64,000 nucleotides of DNA from Kalaharituber pfeilii (GCA_015179045.1 WHUZ01000084.1:1-64000), one strand, 5' to 3'; shown: positions 20,724 through 32,664, counted from the first letter of the stretch. Made by a program: numbers and translations. The notes: generated from the letters alone by a model not told the origin.

Positions 20724-22493
20724 ATGTTTGATATTGTAACTAGAGCTCAAGCAGTGATTTTGAAGGCAGTAGGAGAGTGTCTTGTTGAGATTCAGCGGCA
20801 AACTGGAATTACCTCTCGACAGGTTACCAATCTTTATAATAAAGCACTTGAACGAGGCTGGTATCCTGCAACCCCTCTCTCTTCATTTCATGTTATTGAT
20901 ACCCCACGCTCTGGAAGGCGTAAAAAAATTACACCTGAGGTGGAACAAAAATTGATTGAGGCTATCAAGTATGATCGTTATGGTCGGGAAAAGTCAGTTC
21001 GTTCACTAGCTGTTCAATTTAATATATCTCGCTATAGCGCATGGAAGATACTACGAAAACATGGATTCAGAAAAACCAAACCTACACGAAAGCCTGGCTT
21101 GACAAAAGAAATGAGAGAAGCACGTTATCAGTTTGCTTTACGATATCAGCATTGGACTCTTGAGGATTGGAAACGAGTGGTTTGGACAGATGAAACTTCA
21201 GTGGTATTAGGGCATAGAAGAGGAAGTTATAGGGTAAGTTGCTACTATATTTATATCTAAGCAAACTAACTAACAAAATTCTTAAAGGTATGGAGACAGC
21301 CACATGAAGTCTGCATTAAATCCTGTGTTCGAGAGCGGTGGAAAGGATACTCTGAGTTCATGTTCTGGGGATGCTTCACATATGACTTTAAAGGACCTTG
21401 TCATATCTGGAAACCAGAAACCAAAAAGGAAAAGCAACGGGCAGAAAAAGAAGTGAATCTGATTAATACTGCTATTGAGGAAGAGTGCAAGACACAGTGG
21501 GAACTCAATACTATGATGAGAAGAATGGGACTTCGGAATACAGGTAAGTGTGTGGAGATTTCTTCTACTCTTACAGCAGCCGTTTTGGCAGGCATTTTGC
21601 AGTCGATTTTTGCACCCGAGTTGGCAGCTGTTTTTTCACTCGAATTTTGCACCCGAGTTGGCAGCTTTTTTTTTGCACACGGGTTGGCAGCTGTTTGTGC
21701 ACCCGGGTTGGCAGCTGTTTTTTCATTGGATTTTTGCAGCTGTTTTGCACCCGGGCTTGCACCCGGGTAGGCAGCTTTTTTGCACGCGGGTTGGCAGCTG
21801 TTTTTTCAGTCGAATTTTGCACCCGGTAATAGCTTCTACTAACTCTGCAGCTGCTTCTAGGTGGGAGAAAGCCAACCTGGAAATTTAATGTGAAGAACGG
21901 AGCTTTTTCTAGAGAGGAAAGCAAAGGTGGAGTTGATTGGTATAGATACTTAAACGAAATTCTTCTTACCAAACTTCTTCCATTTGCTGAAGCTGCCAAA
22001 TGCTTTATTCCAAATATTACTGTCATGGAAGATAAGGCTCCTTCTCATGCTTCCAAACGTCAACGAGTTTACTTCGATGTCTCAGAAATTGAACGTTTCA
22101 TTTGGCCTGGCAACTCTCCAGACTTGAATATGATTGAACCATGTTGGGCTTATATGAAGCAAGCAACAACTAAGAAGGGTCCTTTAACTTGCCGTCTTAC
22201 TGCTGAAAAAGTGTGGCTTAAGGTATATTAGATACAATATAATGTTTAATACTATTAGTAGCTAATTTTGATATCTATACTAGGCTTGGAAGGATCTTGA
22301 ACAATGGAGAATTCAATCATGGATTGAGCGAATTCCTCGTCATATTCAAGAAGTGATTAAACTTGAAGGAGGTAATGAATATAAGGAAGGGAGGACAGGA
22401 AAACGTCAATCTGATAAATTACGGAAGTCAGATATCAGAAAAAAAAAACAAAAAAATTCGTCAAGTTTGCCAGCAAGCATATACTACCTTTAA
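20724..22493 (+). CDS. Tc1/mariner transposase (DD34E), four exons
   Basis: Cut-and-paste transposase. ATG at 20724 (MFDIVTRAQAVILKAVGECL). The N-terminal paired HTH includes SVRSLAVQFNISRYSAWKIL. Exon 1 to 21233, intron 21234-21287, exon 2 to 21543, intron 21544-21860 (filled by a minisatellite), exon 3 21861-22222, intron 22223-22283, exon 4 from 22284. Splicing joins RVWRQPHEV and RNTGGRKPTWKF in frame. Catalytic residues: D in WTDETS, D in VMEDKAPSHAS, E in SPDLNMIEPCW, with 34 residues between the last two. The C-terminus RIPRHIQEVIKLEGGNEYK runs to a TAA at about 22493. A second acidic frame (to 22704) overlaps an A-rich tract and may be the original C-terminus after a one-base slip. 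All motifs are present, so the enzyme may work. Confidence 0.85.
21595..21835 (+). repeat. About 27-bp minisatellite inside a transposase intron
   Basis: Tandem, partly degenerate units of tgcacccgagttggcagctg plus a T-run fill most of intron 2. The array lies wholly between the GTAAGT donor (21544) and the TTCTAG acceptor (21860), so coding continuity is kept. Confidence 0.8.
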
Positions 22494-23474
22494 GCAAATG
22501 ACGAAAGATCTTCCAGAATCCTATATAGATTATTTTACTTCTCTTTTTACTGGTTCTCTCTGGGTAGATGTTGAAGAAGTTGAAGAAGTTGATGCTGATC
22601 AATGGAATGAAGATGAGTTAGAGCAGGAGCAGGAACAAGAGTCTGGTGAAGAGCAAAGGGAAGGACGGAAAGGAAAACGCAGATCCAGAAAAAAAAGGTA
22701 CTAAAGAAGGAAGAGTAACTAAACGTGGAAGACCTCCAGGACCACCTAAATTCAATGTTCGTTTTCTTCCTATTAATGAGATTGTATATAAACACTGAAA
22801 ATAAATCTACTATATTTCACTGAATTCAAATCCTTCAATACAACTTATAGTCAGCAGGTCAAACTCAAACTCATTGCGTCTGTCAATAAATATACTAACT
22901 GTATATAATATGCGTGCGCATGCGTCATATGCATCATATACCGCATATGCACATATGCATTGTATTTTATGCATAATATGTTGCATATGCGCCAAGTTAC
23001 GCTTTTCCGAAAACGGAAGGTGGAAATTACTTTTCTGCCACACCTCCGTAGAGAGGACCCCATATCCGGGGTAAAACTCCTGATCTCGCGTACGTTGATT
23101 TTTACCGGGCGTTCAGACTAGGGGAAAGTCATGTCCGCATATGGGTGAATACGTATCCGATCGGATATTTCTAGTCTGAATACCCCTATTATTAGTACAG
23201 AAGGTGGTTCGACTGTACAGCTTGGAAACGAAAAAACTACACAGATAAATTCTGACATGTTGGTAAACAAGAGTATAATTTCGCTGTACAGGGTAATTGT
23301 CATAGTGTCAACCTTTGTAAAATTGAGCGGTGGATGCATTGGCGAACCCGCACTCGCATGACCGCAATACCACTTCGTGCTTATGACTGGTATATGTATG
23401 GTATTGATTGATATGCCATGCCAAGCGTTGCAGTCGCGGTGTGGCTAAGTGTTTGTAGAGAGAGCTGTTTACCT

Positions 23475-23534
23475 GTTTTTTTTTTTTTTTTTTTTTTTAT
23501 CAGTGATCGCGTGCCGCCCTGGGGGCTATGGCGA
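23475..23534 (-). mobile_element. F2 micro-SINE
   Basis: About 25 T, then atcagtgatcgcgtgccgcc and ctgggggctatggcga, the reverse complement of F2. The target duplication is not clear. Confidence 0.65.
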
Positions 23535-24482
23535 TTTTAGGTACATAGGGAATAAACGGGAGAAAGAAAAACAGATCGGTAACGGGAAAAGGAAAAGCAG
23601 ATACATAAACCGAGCCCCCGTCCCCGAGTCACCCCCTAGCATCTCGCCCACACCATCAGTTCCAGCAGCGGGTCGCCCGCCCCTCCGGAGGGCGTTTCAC
23701 TGGTTTACTGGGATTGGTGAAATAGTCCCCAAATCATTAGTAGTAAAATACCTGGCAAGAAACACCTGTATTGATTCCTATGTAGAGTACATCCATCTCC
23801 TATCCTGTTTTTTCTTTTTAAAACAGAAACTAACTTGTGCGCACCACTTACCTTTGGACAATCATGGACTTCGTCACAATCCCTCCTTTCATCAGCGCAA
23901 CATTTATGCAATTAACTAAAACTGAATAGTGTTTTATTCATTCCTTTTCTTCATTTTCCATTCCGAAGAATAGCACGTCCATCTTCGGTGACCTCCAAAA
24001 GGATACGTCATCGTATCTGAAAATTCGCCAATAATCCCCTTTCTTAATAAACCCGTACACCTCCCTATCACCATTATTACCCCTTATATCCTTCATGGAA
24101 AGCAAACATTACGACCCCTACGTCATTCTGGACTACCATCACTACCGGCACAGTCAGAGTCCGTTACTGCTGTAGTTACCTTTTACGATTTCCAATTCCA
24201 TCAGCTTCATTATCCTCCTGCCCCAACTGCCCCAACTGCCCCAACTGCAAGTAAGGTTTGGTTAATAGTGCTGTTGTATTGGGGTAGCACAATGGCATAC
24301 AGACTTTTGGATGAAGATTTTGAGAAATGCTTTGTGGTCCTTAAAGATCAACTAGAGGTTTCTTCATATGTTACATATAATGAAGCCAATAGCTTGTTTT
24401 ACAGCACTATAGAAAGGTTTTACAGTCCATTGAAGGCTTTTATAGTATGGATAGTAATAGTACGCAGTACTTTCGGAGCAGG

Positions 24483-24535
24483 TTTTTTTTTTTTTTATAT
24501 CAATACTCGCTGGCCGCCCTATGGGCTATGGCGAG
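24483..24535 (-). mobile_element. F2 micro-SINE
   Basis: Poly(T), then atatcaatactcgctggccg and ccctatgggctatggcgag. F2 in reverse orientation; the flanking duplication is unclear. Confidence 0.65.
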
Positions 24536-24795
24536 GGTCTATTAAAGAAATAAAAGAAACTAAAGCCTAAATACATGTGGTGCCCGCGGTGCTAGTCACT
24601 GATGCGGGGAAAGTTCAGTACGAGAGGGTCCTTCACTTCCTGCCTCTGTTCCAGCCGTACTGCTCTGCTCGAAGCCATCTTCCAAAGTGCAAAAGATAGG
24701 GAAAGAAAAAGGGGAAAGATAGTGGTAGACGTGACCCAGAATATCTGGTGGCAATATCTGGTCTTCATACGTGATTTCCATCCGTATGCTTAGAT

Positions 24796-25186
24796 TAGCG
24801 GTATTCAGATTAGACTGTCCTCATATAAAATGGAATCCGGCGGACAAACCAGTTTATCCGGTGTGTAGTCTGAGTACCCTCTTGTGAAAATCGGATTTTT
24901 TGTCAAATCGGAAACTGGTTTTGGGTCCAAAAATCCATTGGAATTTATGCATACTAAGTCCTGAATATTGCATCAAGGCCCGCAAAATGTTTCATATATA
25001 TGCAGTTGTCGCAAAAATCCGACCGGATTTTTTCCGCAAAAAAACGCGAAAATAAACCGGTTTAACTGGTTTATAACATGAAAATACCAGATAAAATTTT
25101 GTATGGAGATGACCGGATTTTCCGGACTTGATAAAATTCTGAAATCCGGAAAATCTGGCCAGATTTTTCTAATCTGAATACCGCTA
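24796..25186. mobile_element. MITE of the GCGGTATTCAG family (391 bp)
   Basis: Ends tagcggtattcagattaga and tctaatctgaataccgcta are inverted repeats. The interior is AT-rich, with several scattered ccggatttt motifs. Flanks fit a TA or ATT duplication. No coding capacity. It is related to 29365-29625 and, by its end sequence, to the element at 19204. Confidence 0.75.
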
Positions 25187-25684
25187 TTCAATTCAAAACA
25201 TGTCCGAATTCCAAGAACACGTACTTGATGATATTCGCATGGAAGACACAATTCTGAGCATTGATTAATATCGCCCGCTAAACTAGAATTGAGTAACTGC
25301 CATACTTGACAGAATTATACCAGCGTATTGTTCCCCTAGGCGTACTGGCAATGGCCTTTGCGCCCCTGGGAAGATAAACCACTAGTGCGTCTTTTCTATC
25401 TTCAATAGAGAACTATCGCACTGTGTACTACCGATCCCATAGTAATTTCGCTAACTTAGGGTGTCACATCGATGCAAATCCAGTTAGTGAACTACAATCA
25501 TTTGAGATTGGCTCAGCTCTGACGGTACTAATTTACGACCCAAAACCCCCCTGAACAATAGTTGCCAATGCACAAATGAATACCTAACGTCAAGAAGGAA
25601 AAGAAATGAATACCTAACATCAGTAGGGTATGGTAGGTGGTCCCTGCATCATAACACAGATTTATTAGATGAGATAACCCTACA
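25187..25684. other. Intergenic, downstream of the siderophore synthetase
   Basis: No gene. A direct repeat of about 20 bp (aatgaatacctaac) occurs at 25573-25588 and 25606-25620. It should contain the 3' UTR of the minus-strand gene ending at 25685. Confidence 0.35.
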
Positions 25685-27728
25685 CTAATTTATGTGCTTC
25701 AGGTTGCGATAGACACTGCCATCAGGGGCAACTGCTTGGGGCTCATATAATATCAGGTTCGGTACAGGACTGTAGATGTAGTCACGGTAGAGTTCCGCCA
25801 TTTTCATTCGCACCAGGCACTTGCCTTGCATGACCTCCTGGGTCCTAAGTAGCTTGTACAACTCACTTCCGTGGTCAGTGACATTCCTCTCCAGGGCTTC
25901 ACGCACACAGCGCCAGCCAAAGCCATTTATGTGCTGGTCTAGGACTCGGATAAGTCGCTGAAGATGCAAATGGAATAGGCTGTGGTACAACTTCTGCAAG
26001 ACATCCGAGGGTGCCTTGGCCTCAACAGAATTCCCGGGAAGCACATCGATATCAACACCTGTGCTCGCTCTTAAGGTCGGACGGTGGACTCTGATTCCTC
26101 CAAAATCACGAATGAGGAAGCCCTTTAGCTCACCCGTCCGACGGTCAAATCTCGCCAGGACGTTTTGGCCATGCGCTTCAAACGCGACTCCATTCATGAC
26201 AGCAGGTGGCAGGAAGGCACGTACGATCAAGTCAATGTAACGCCTCAAGAATTCCTGTCTTTTTGACTCGGTTGCAAGTCCAAAGACATGGGTCACCAGA
26301 GTCGTGTCAGTGTCGGGTCGCTGGATACGCTCTACCAAGCTCGCACAAGGAACGATGAGGTCGCGCTCAGATTCGGGACCGTATTCCAAGGCTTCACGTA
26401 CCAGACAGGATGCATGTTTAGCCACATGGGGATCATCATGGCGGGCTACTGCAGTCGCAAGTTCACGCTGAATGGTAAGTACGTCTCGGTCGTAGCAGAG
26501 ATGGGGTACGACCTTCTCCGAAAACCCCGGGCCAAAGTATGCGGTGATGGGCATGATGGTTCTTAGGGTAGCTGTGATCTTGAGGTTGAGGCAGAGTTTG
26601 AGGGTCTTTCCTGGGAAGAGCTTGGGTAAGGCCACAGTCCGGACCGACATGAGGCCATGGGCCCTGAGTGGCCTGGCCTCATGCACGGCTTGGGCCATTG
26701 GGAACTTTTCAAGCAAAGTGTCAAGTTGGAACTCGTGCACAGGCATATAGACAAATTTGGGATCGGGTTTGCAACTAAGCATGTGTTCAACCAAGCCATG
26801 GATCGCGGCCTCAAAATCACCACGAAGTTGGATGGCCTCTCGAGGAAAGGAGACAAGATAGAGTCGAGGGTTTTCAAGATCAATCATGCCTGGTGTAAGC
26901 GGAGGCTTGGGCGGGTAGCTCTTGCGCATCTTGTGCATCTACAGTGCAAATCACAAAATCAGCAAACTATAGATCAAGCCTTTCTCCCATGTCACTATAA
27001 CTATGTATACGTACTGGATGGGTGGGATGAGCCTCCAAAATGCACTGTTCCCATTCAATGGAGGATGATTCCAGTGTAGGTAAGATCTTCGGATGGTCGT
27101 AGGCCATCTTTTGGTAATCGATGGATGACTGAAGCTCGCGGCTGAGCTCATCAATCAATTCCGGGTCCAACTTTTGGTGCCACGCGAAGGTCGACCAGAG
27201 CTGAAGCGCGTCCAGACCCGCCTCCAGAATGATCGTGTCAGGTGCGGCTCCGGAAGCCTCTGCTAGCATGAACTTCAGATGCTGGTACTGTTCATGCTCC
27301 ACCCCATTATGGATGGCATTGCCCAAGTTCTGGTTCCGATGCAGGATGCGGAGTACAAACAGATTAGGGGCAATCATTTCCCAGGGATCAACGAGTTGGA
27401 TCTGGGGAAAGCGACGAGCGCCATTCACAGAGTTGGTAGCCGCTTTCGGATCGAGGATGGGAAGACTGCGCAATGGAACGACCGCAAGCACGTCTGAGGC
27501 CAACGTTGCAGCTTCCAGGCGTTCTGTCGTACGACTCAGCAAGAGGGCAGCACCGATTAAATTGCTCGACGAAGAGGAAGATGGCGAGGAAGAGCACGAG
27601 GAGGAGGAAGTGACTGGCAAGAAGTAGGCCGGGCGCAGGCCTTCAGATACCAGACAAGACACAAGTCTAGAGGCTGCGGCAAAATTGGCATAGGCCTGGC
27701 TGTCAACTTTGTACCTTGGGGCAGCCAT
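25685..27728 (-). CDS. NRPS-independent siderophore (NIS) synthetase, IucA/IucC family
   Basis: ATP-dependent ligase that condenses a polycarboxylic acid such as citrate with an amine or alcohol to build a siderophore, usually cytosolic. ATG at 27728 (MAAPRYKVDSQAYANFAAAS); exon 1 ends at 27015; a 76-bp GT-AG intron joins 26938. The join recreates the family motif EAHPTHPMHKMRKSYPP. Exon 2 carries MPITAYFGPG and then EAHGQNVLARFDRRTGELKG and FLIRDFGGIRVH, the ATP/substrate-site signature of IucA/IucC proteins. The C-terminal part (GWRCVREAL, MKMAELYRDY) fits the FhuF-like end. Total about 655 aa, near family length. Fungal NIS enzymes are known mainly for rhizoferrin in Mucoromycota. No transporter or oxidase lies nearby. 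An upstream atccgatag (27851-27859) loosely resembles an iron-GATA site; weak. Confidence 0.85.
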
Positions 27729-29211
27729 GGGGAAGGAGATTGGGGTGAGGATGGAATGCAGCTGCTTCGGACGCGGTGTGAGGAAAAATTTAAGCTGCCT
27801 ACCAGAATATATACCTGGCAACTTCTGGGTGGAACAGCGAGTTCGATGTGATCCGATAGTTGGCTTTGATTTAGTTAGATGAAGTCCCCAGCTGTCCAAC
27901 GCTTCGCAAAATCTGAGAATGCCGCTCAGCTCATTCTTTCTAAGATGTTTGAACGTCGTTACAGCGCCGTCCTCAGAACTGTATCTCAGGATTTGATTCG
28001 AAAAAGACGGACATCAGATGCATTGTGCATCTATATAGCGAAAAGTACAAAAAAAAGCTGTAAGTTGCCATGCAAAGAGAAGCTAGTCGATAGTGCGGTA
28101 GGGATGGTGGTGTGATTTTAGGCAAACTAAATGTGATCTTGCTAAACTTGAGCTGAACCGTGGAACTAGCTACTCTCAACCTGATAGAGTGCAGCATGCG
28201 AGAACTAGTACTCCGTACATACGAGATATCATACTTGCTGCAGCGTTACACCAACCCAGATTTATCACTTGGCCAGGAGAGCCCCCGTCTAGTCTGTTGC
28301 TCCCCTGTTAATGGGGCCAGCCGAAAGAAATTCGGGCCAGGCTGGCCGGAGAAGGGGGAGTTAGTCAGGCCAGGCTGGCCCAACGTCTGCCCCTGCCGCA
28401 TTTTTACGCTATGCACTGCATAGCACTCTGAATTGACTCCAGACGCTGCGGGTTTGCAGGAATTAGACATTCGGCTTGGCAATCCGTCTCGGGTACGAGG
28501 CGTTATCAGCGGCACCCGTAGCAAAGCAGGTTCGAGACTGTAGCAAAAGCGGAAAATCATAGAAACAGTAGACACAATGACTACAGTTCAAGCTGCATAT
28601 GACGCAGAATGTTCTGTACACTTGACCACTGTGCATGATGTTTCACCTTTGTGCTGCATCTTCTCGAACAATCACAATAGAAGTGCCTGAATTCCGTTTG
28701 CCATCGGACTTGCAGTTCAGCGCGCTCTTGTTTTTCCACTAGTCTCGTAACCAGTCCACCTCCGGTGCTTGATCTTGGAGGTGCTCTCTGGAATTTTATG
28801 GCGGATATCATATCAGCAATCACACCACTTAGAATTCACGCCCTGTGCCAGTGATTGGTGGATATAACTGAGATTGAAATACTAAAGCTAGAAATTCTCG
28901 TGTTCAGCTTTTCACGACACCACATTTCAAGCGCTCGCTGGAGTCAAATGCTCTAAAAATTGTTATCATAAGATATCGAAAGCTGAACATGGATTTGTTA
29001 CCCATCCCTCCCACGGAGGAAAGCATCGCCTTCTGATTGGCAGTTGCACTGGAATCGACAAGGATGCGCTGCGCTGCAATACTTAGAGTGTCGTGTTTCC
29101 AAGGTGTTGTACTAGTACGTACAGACTGAGAGCATTTGGTATAGCAATGTTCCCGGTACAGCCAGGTCCGGTATAGCAAGGGAGACTGCACATCACAAGC
29201 TCATTCTGCAC
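27729..29211. other. Intergenic, upstream of the siderophore gene; no gene seen
   Basis: The first 300 bp should hold the siderophore promoter. The part at 28320-28400 contains two ggccaggctggcc copies. The part at about 28575-28680 is a diverged copy of the repeat at 2045-2105. A pogo-type end (gtccggtatagcaagggaga) is present at 29167-29190, related to the MITE at 57481-58250. Confidence 0.4.
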
Positions 29212-29306
29212 TGTTCCGGTGCCCAGACTATTATTTTCGGCCTCCCCATTGGCATGGCCGTGTCTTTCCTATTATTTCTTGGCCTCTTAGGCTGGGTACG
29301 AGAACA
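29212..29306. mobile_element. Micro-MITE, 95 bp, with exact 9-bp target duplication
   Basis: The left end TGTTCCGGTGCCCAG and right end CTGGGTACGAGAACA are inverted repeats. ATTCTGCAC flanks both sides (29203-29211, 29307-29315). The interior shares actattattttcggcctcc with the 56-bp copy at 59086. Non-coding. Confidence 0.8.
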
Positions 29307-29364
29307 ATTCTGCACCAATGTCTTGTCAGTTGGGTACGAAGGTACTCCTCGATTGTTGCATAAA

Positions 29365-29625
29365 TAGCGGTATACAGATTAGAAAAATCCGGCCAACCCC
29401 ATATTGGCAAAATTTGATCTGGTTTTTTCTAGGCCCAAACCGGCTAAACAGGATTCTTTTTGGGAACAACTGCATACGATGTTGGAAATATGAGGCCTAT
29501 TGCTAATTTGTAGTATTCACGACTTGGCCGGTTTCAGATTTCACAAAAAAAATCCAATCTGCACAAGAGTGGTTTGTCTGCCAGATTTCGTTTTATGTGG
29601 AGACGCTCAAACCTGAATGCCGCTA
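29365..29625. mobile_element. MITE of the GCGGTATTCAG family (261 bp)
   Basis: Left end tagcggtatacagattagaa; right end complement taatagcggcattcaggtt. TA at both borders. The interior has aaatccgg/aaaccggc motifs like the copy at 24796. No coding capacity. Confidence 0.65.
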
Positions 29626-31752
29626 TTATAACATATTTGATGGAAGTTAACAAATCTGACCACGAACTATGCGTACTTCTTTATTTCATTTTCGCTTGGC
29701 ACTCACGATTGCCTCACCTCGAGCGATCCCTCACATATCGACCCTCAAAAGAGTCTTCGAACCCACCTCGCGTAGAACCATTGAAACGCCCATGGTCGGA
29801 ATGCAGACATCAAGTATGTATGATGTAGCTTCGTGCAGAGATCATCTAAAAAAATAGTTCGTGTAACACCTGCCACGCGCATTCTACATGGCCCCTTAGC
29901 GAAGGAAGCATGATAAGGGTACCTACTCAGAATCAGGCTTTTCAGCTGCGTCGGTATATCAATCAATACTGCTGAATGGTTCTATTGAAATGTACCCCTT
30001 CATTACGGCATTGTTTTTTTTCTATCTTTATTGCTTTTGGATAGTTTGTTTCTCTGCGGATATCTTTCCTTGTCATTTATAAACATTAAACCATTTATTT
30101 ATGACGTTAGTATAGTTAGACTGAAGTAACTCTGGTTGCCAGAGTTACCCACATACAAATCTACCTTGCCATTATGAATATTACGCTACCCTATAAACGG
30201 AATTTTGGCGGAAGAATTTCCAGCTACATATGTACAGAATGATACTACTTAATGTATGAAGCCGGAGGTTGTTGGAGTGGGTTTAAGCACACCCCATTCG
30301 CGGAATCGACACACGCCTGGGGAGGGGGCCGAGCCACAAGGGGTTAGCAAGCCGCGCTGCAGGGAGCATGCCACGGGCCAATGACATAAGCAGCGACATT
30401 ATGTCATCATTAAACTACTATGTATTAGAGATTTGCTATAGCCTCTACTCTGTCTCTCAAGCTTGCTATCATAGTCATAGCTGAGTGCGTGGAGCATCAT
30501 TCATCGACTAAGATTTCTTGGTGCGATTTATTACTAGAATAGGAAAACGTCGAGACATTCATCCAAGAGGACCCCCTTGCGATAGCACAACTGAACAAAA
30601 ATGCGCCTTTTTAAATTCTGAAAAAAAGATTTGAATTCTTTACTGTCTATTCGTGTGGTCTCTTATTTTTCATGTAAATATGTTTTGATTCTCTATTGAT
30701 GTTTTTGGAGGGTGCTCAAATGTGGTCCGGAGGGGAGGGTCCGCTGGATAATGAACGAAAAGCGCTGAATTTTACCATTCATCGGATTAAGGTTTACTTT
30801 TTTAGTTAGTTTTTCGTGTTTCCGATGACGTAGTCCCTACCATACACCCTGGTCAAGTTATTAAAGTATCTAGCATTTGTGATGAAACCCGAATATCAAA
30901 TGATTGTACTCGAATATACTTGATTGAAAGGAACTTCAGCTGGCGGGCCGGAGAAGAACCCGGGAACACCACTTATTTTTCTCAAAGCCTAGAGATGGTA
31001 AGGCATGGCAAATGTCCTGGTACCCAGCGCCAGGAATTTTCCTACGTTGCAAACAGCATAAAATCCTGCGCTCTCCAATCCTGCGCAGCACAGGACTCCC
31101 TAAATCTATTCTTGAGAATATGTAAAGCTGCTAGTCATTTTTTTGTGCGCTTGACTATACTCACATATTTGTATTGATTTATTTTCATGTCTGTACAGTA
31201 CCTGTATGAATGCCAAGATTTTTCCTCCAACACTTGCAGTTCTCTCGTTCTATACAACCTTTTCTTTCCCTATCAAAATCTCAAGTTTGAGTCCTCGTTT
31301 TAGATATCATATTTTCCTGTGGGTGGGCTTAAACCTAGAAAACTTGAACCTTTTTAGATTTAACTTATCGAAACTTGACGAAAGACTCACTTTTACAACT
31401 ACTGCCAGTAATATTTTGTAATGGTACGAACGAGATTACTGTAATGGCTAAGTATTTAGTGAGTAGTCGGAAAGTACAAGTACCTAGTAAAAAGGTGCCT
31501 AGTGAGCAAGAATCAAGTAAGCCAATGTCCAGTACTTGAATCAATACCATGTACAGTTCCGGTACAACCCAGCATCCAGTCCAGTGCATGGTCCATCCAC
31601 CAGAAATCCAGTGTCTACCAGCACATCTCTAATATTGATGAGGAAAGAGTAGAAATCTATCGCATAGCAGCAGAAAACTTAATCTATGCAGTAGCCTGAG
31701 ATAACGTAATTTACACTTTACCTGAGTGTAAAAACCATTGAGACCGTCCTTC
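29626..31752. other. 2.1 kb AT-rich region without a supported gene
   Basis: No domain-bearing frame, TIR or RNA gene recognised. Short repeated cagtacctg/caagtacctag-like motifs occur at 31190-31580. It may be decayed transposon DNA. Confidence 0.3.
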
Positions 31753-32646
31753 TACTGTGGTTCACCACTTTCCCGGACACCCTACTTTCCCGGACACATT
31801 TACCACCAAAACTGCGCAACTTTCGCACTCAATATCTCAACAACCACAACAGCATTTGTGAATGCACTTTATGTAGCTATTACACACAGTGTAATTCTTG
31901 CTATCTAGCACTTTTTCTTCATCAAAAATTGTGGTTGCAAAGGGATTATGGCTTGTCGCATTTACGTTGGAAGGCTTGGCATTTATTTGTATGGGATCTC
32001 CATACAAATGTCACCACCCCCGAATTCTGTATGCTACACCTGCAATCAATTCATGAAAAAAACTCAGACACTCACATTCAATAGCATCACTCAGTCGGAA
32101 ACTATGAACAACGTAGTTAGGTAATAACTGTAGTGGTTGTGAAATTATTCACAATATTCATATTTCCCATAGAAACCATTTGTATGAGAACAACGCCCAA
32201 AAGTAGATAGTTGTACACCAACTCTACAATTCAGCAAATGAAAGTAAACTAAATGCAGCACCTTACTATACCTCTTCAGGTAATTCTTGACATATACTAT
32301 CATAGCTATTGTAATTAGCGTTGAAGAGTAGGACTACATTCGAGTCTGATGAACATTTTGTATGGAGATTCCATACAAATAAATGCCAAGCCTTCCAACG
32401 TAAATGCGACAAGTCATAATCCCTTTGCACCCCTAATTTTTGATGAAGAAAAGGTGCTAGATAGAAAGAATTACACTTTGTCTAATAGCTACACAAAGTG
32501 CATTCACAAATGCTGTTGTGGTTGTTGAGATATTGAGTGCGAAAGTTGCACAGTTTTGGTGGTAAATGTGTCCGGGAAAGTGGGGTGTCCGGGAAAGTGG
32601 GGTGTCCGGGAAAGTGGGGTGTCCGGGAAAGTGGTGAACCACAGTA
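31753..32646. mobile_element. Long-TIR pogo-like MITE (894 bp)
   Basis: The outer ~280 bp are inverted copies (31753-32020 and 32360-32646), starting TACTGTGGTTCACCACTTTC with TA at both borders. Just inside the ends are tandem 18-bp cacttTCCCGGACACCC-type units: two at the left and four at the right. The ~340-bp centre is non-coding. The TACTGT ends and tandem subterminal motifs resemble the pogo element at 110 and the long-TIR element at 39510. Confidence 0.8.
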
Positions 32647-32664
32647 CTCAGTGTAAATTTATAA

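Larger units (their letters stand above)
20174..23050 (+). mobile_element. Tc1-type transposon, apparently near-intact
   Basis: Inverted repeats of about 75 bp begin cggaggtgtggcagaaaagt (20176; complement ending 23048) and are bounded by TA on both sides. Inside the right end is an AT-rich palindromic tract (catatgca repeats, 22915-22990). It carries one spliced DD34E transposase gene and two minisatellites, one before the ATG and one inside an intron. Good TIRs and an intact reading frame suggest it was active recently. Confidence 0.85.
19204..23188. mobile_element. TIR element of the GGTATTCAG family, split by a Tc1 insertion
   Basis: The ends are inverted copies: aggggtattcagactagaaa at 19205 and its complement at 23168-23187, both continuing into atatccgatcggata. 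The flanks are compatible with a TA or ATT target duplication. The element itself is about 1.1 kb (19204-20173 plus 23051-23188). The rest is the Tc1 element. Two shorter relatives with the GCGGTATTCAG/GCGGTATACAG end occur at 24796 and 29365. The interior holds one acidic frame (19630). Confidence 0.75.
23189..24795. other. 1.6 kb between MITEs; no gene supported
   Basis: It contains a GGTTCGACTGTA motif (23206-23217, like the pogo MITE end at 32810-32821), two F2 micro-SINEs (23475, 24483) and a triplicated ccaactgcccc tract at 24220-24248. No domain-bearing frame is seen. Confidence 0.35.

Noticed and set aside
28440..28520. Possible tRNA-like segment near caggttcgagactg
   Set aside because: No cloverleaf can be folded with a proper acceptor stem and the B-box match is incomplete.
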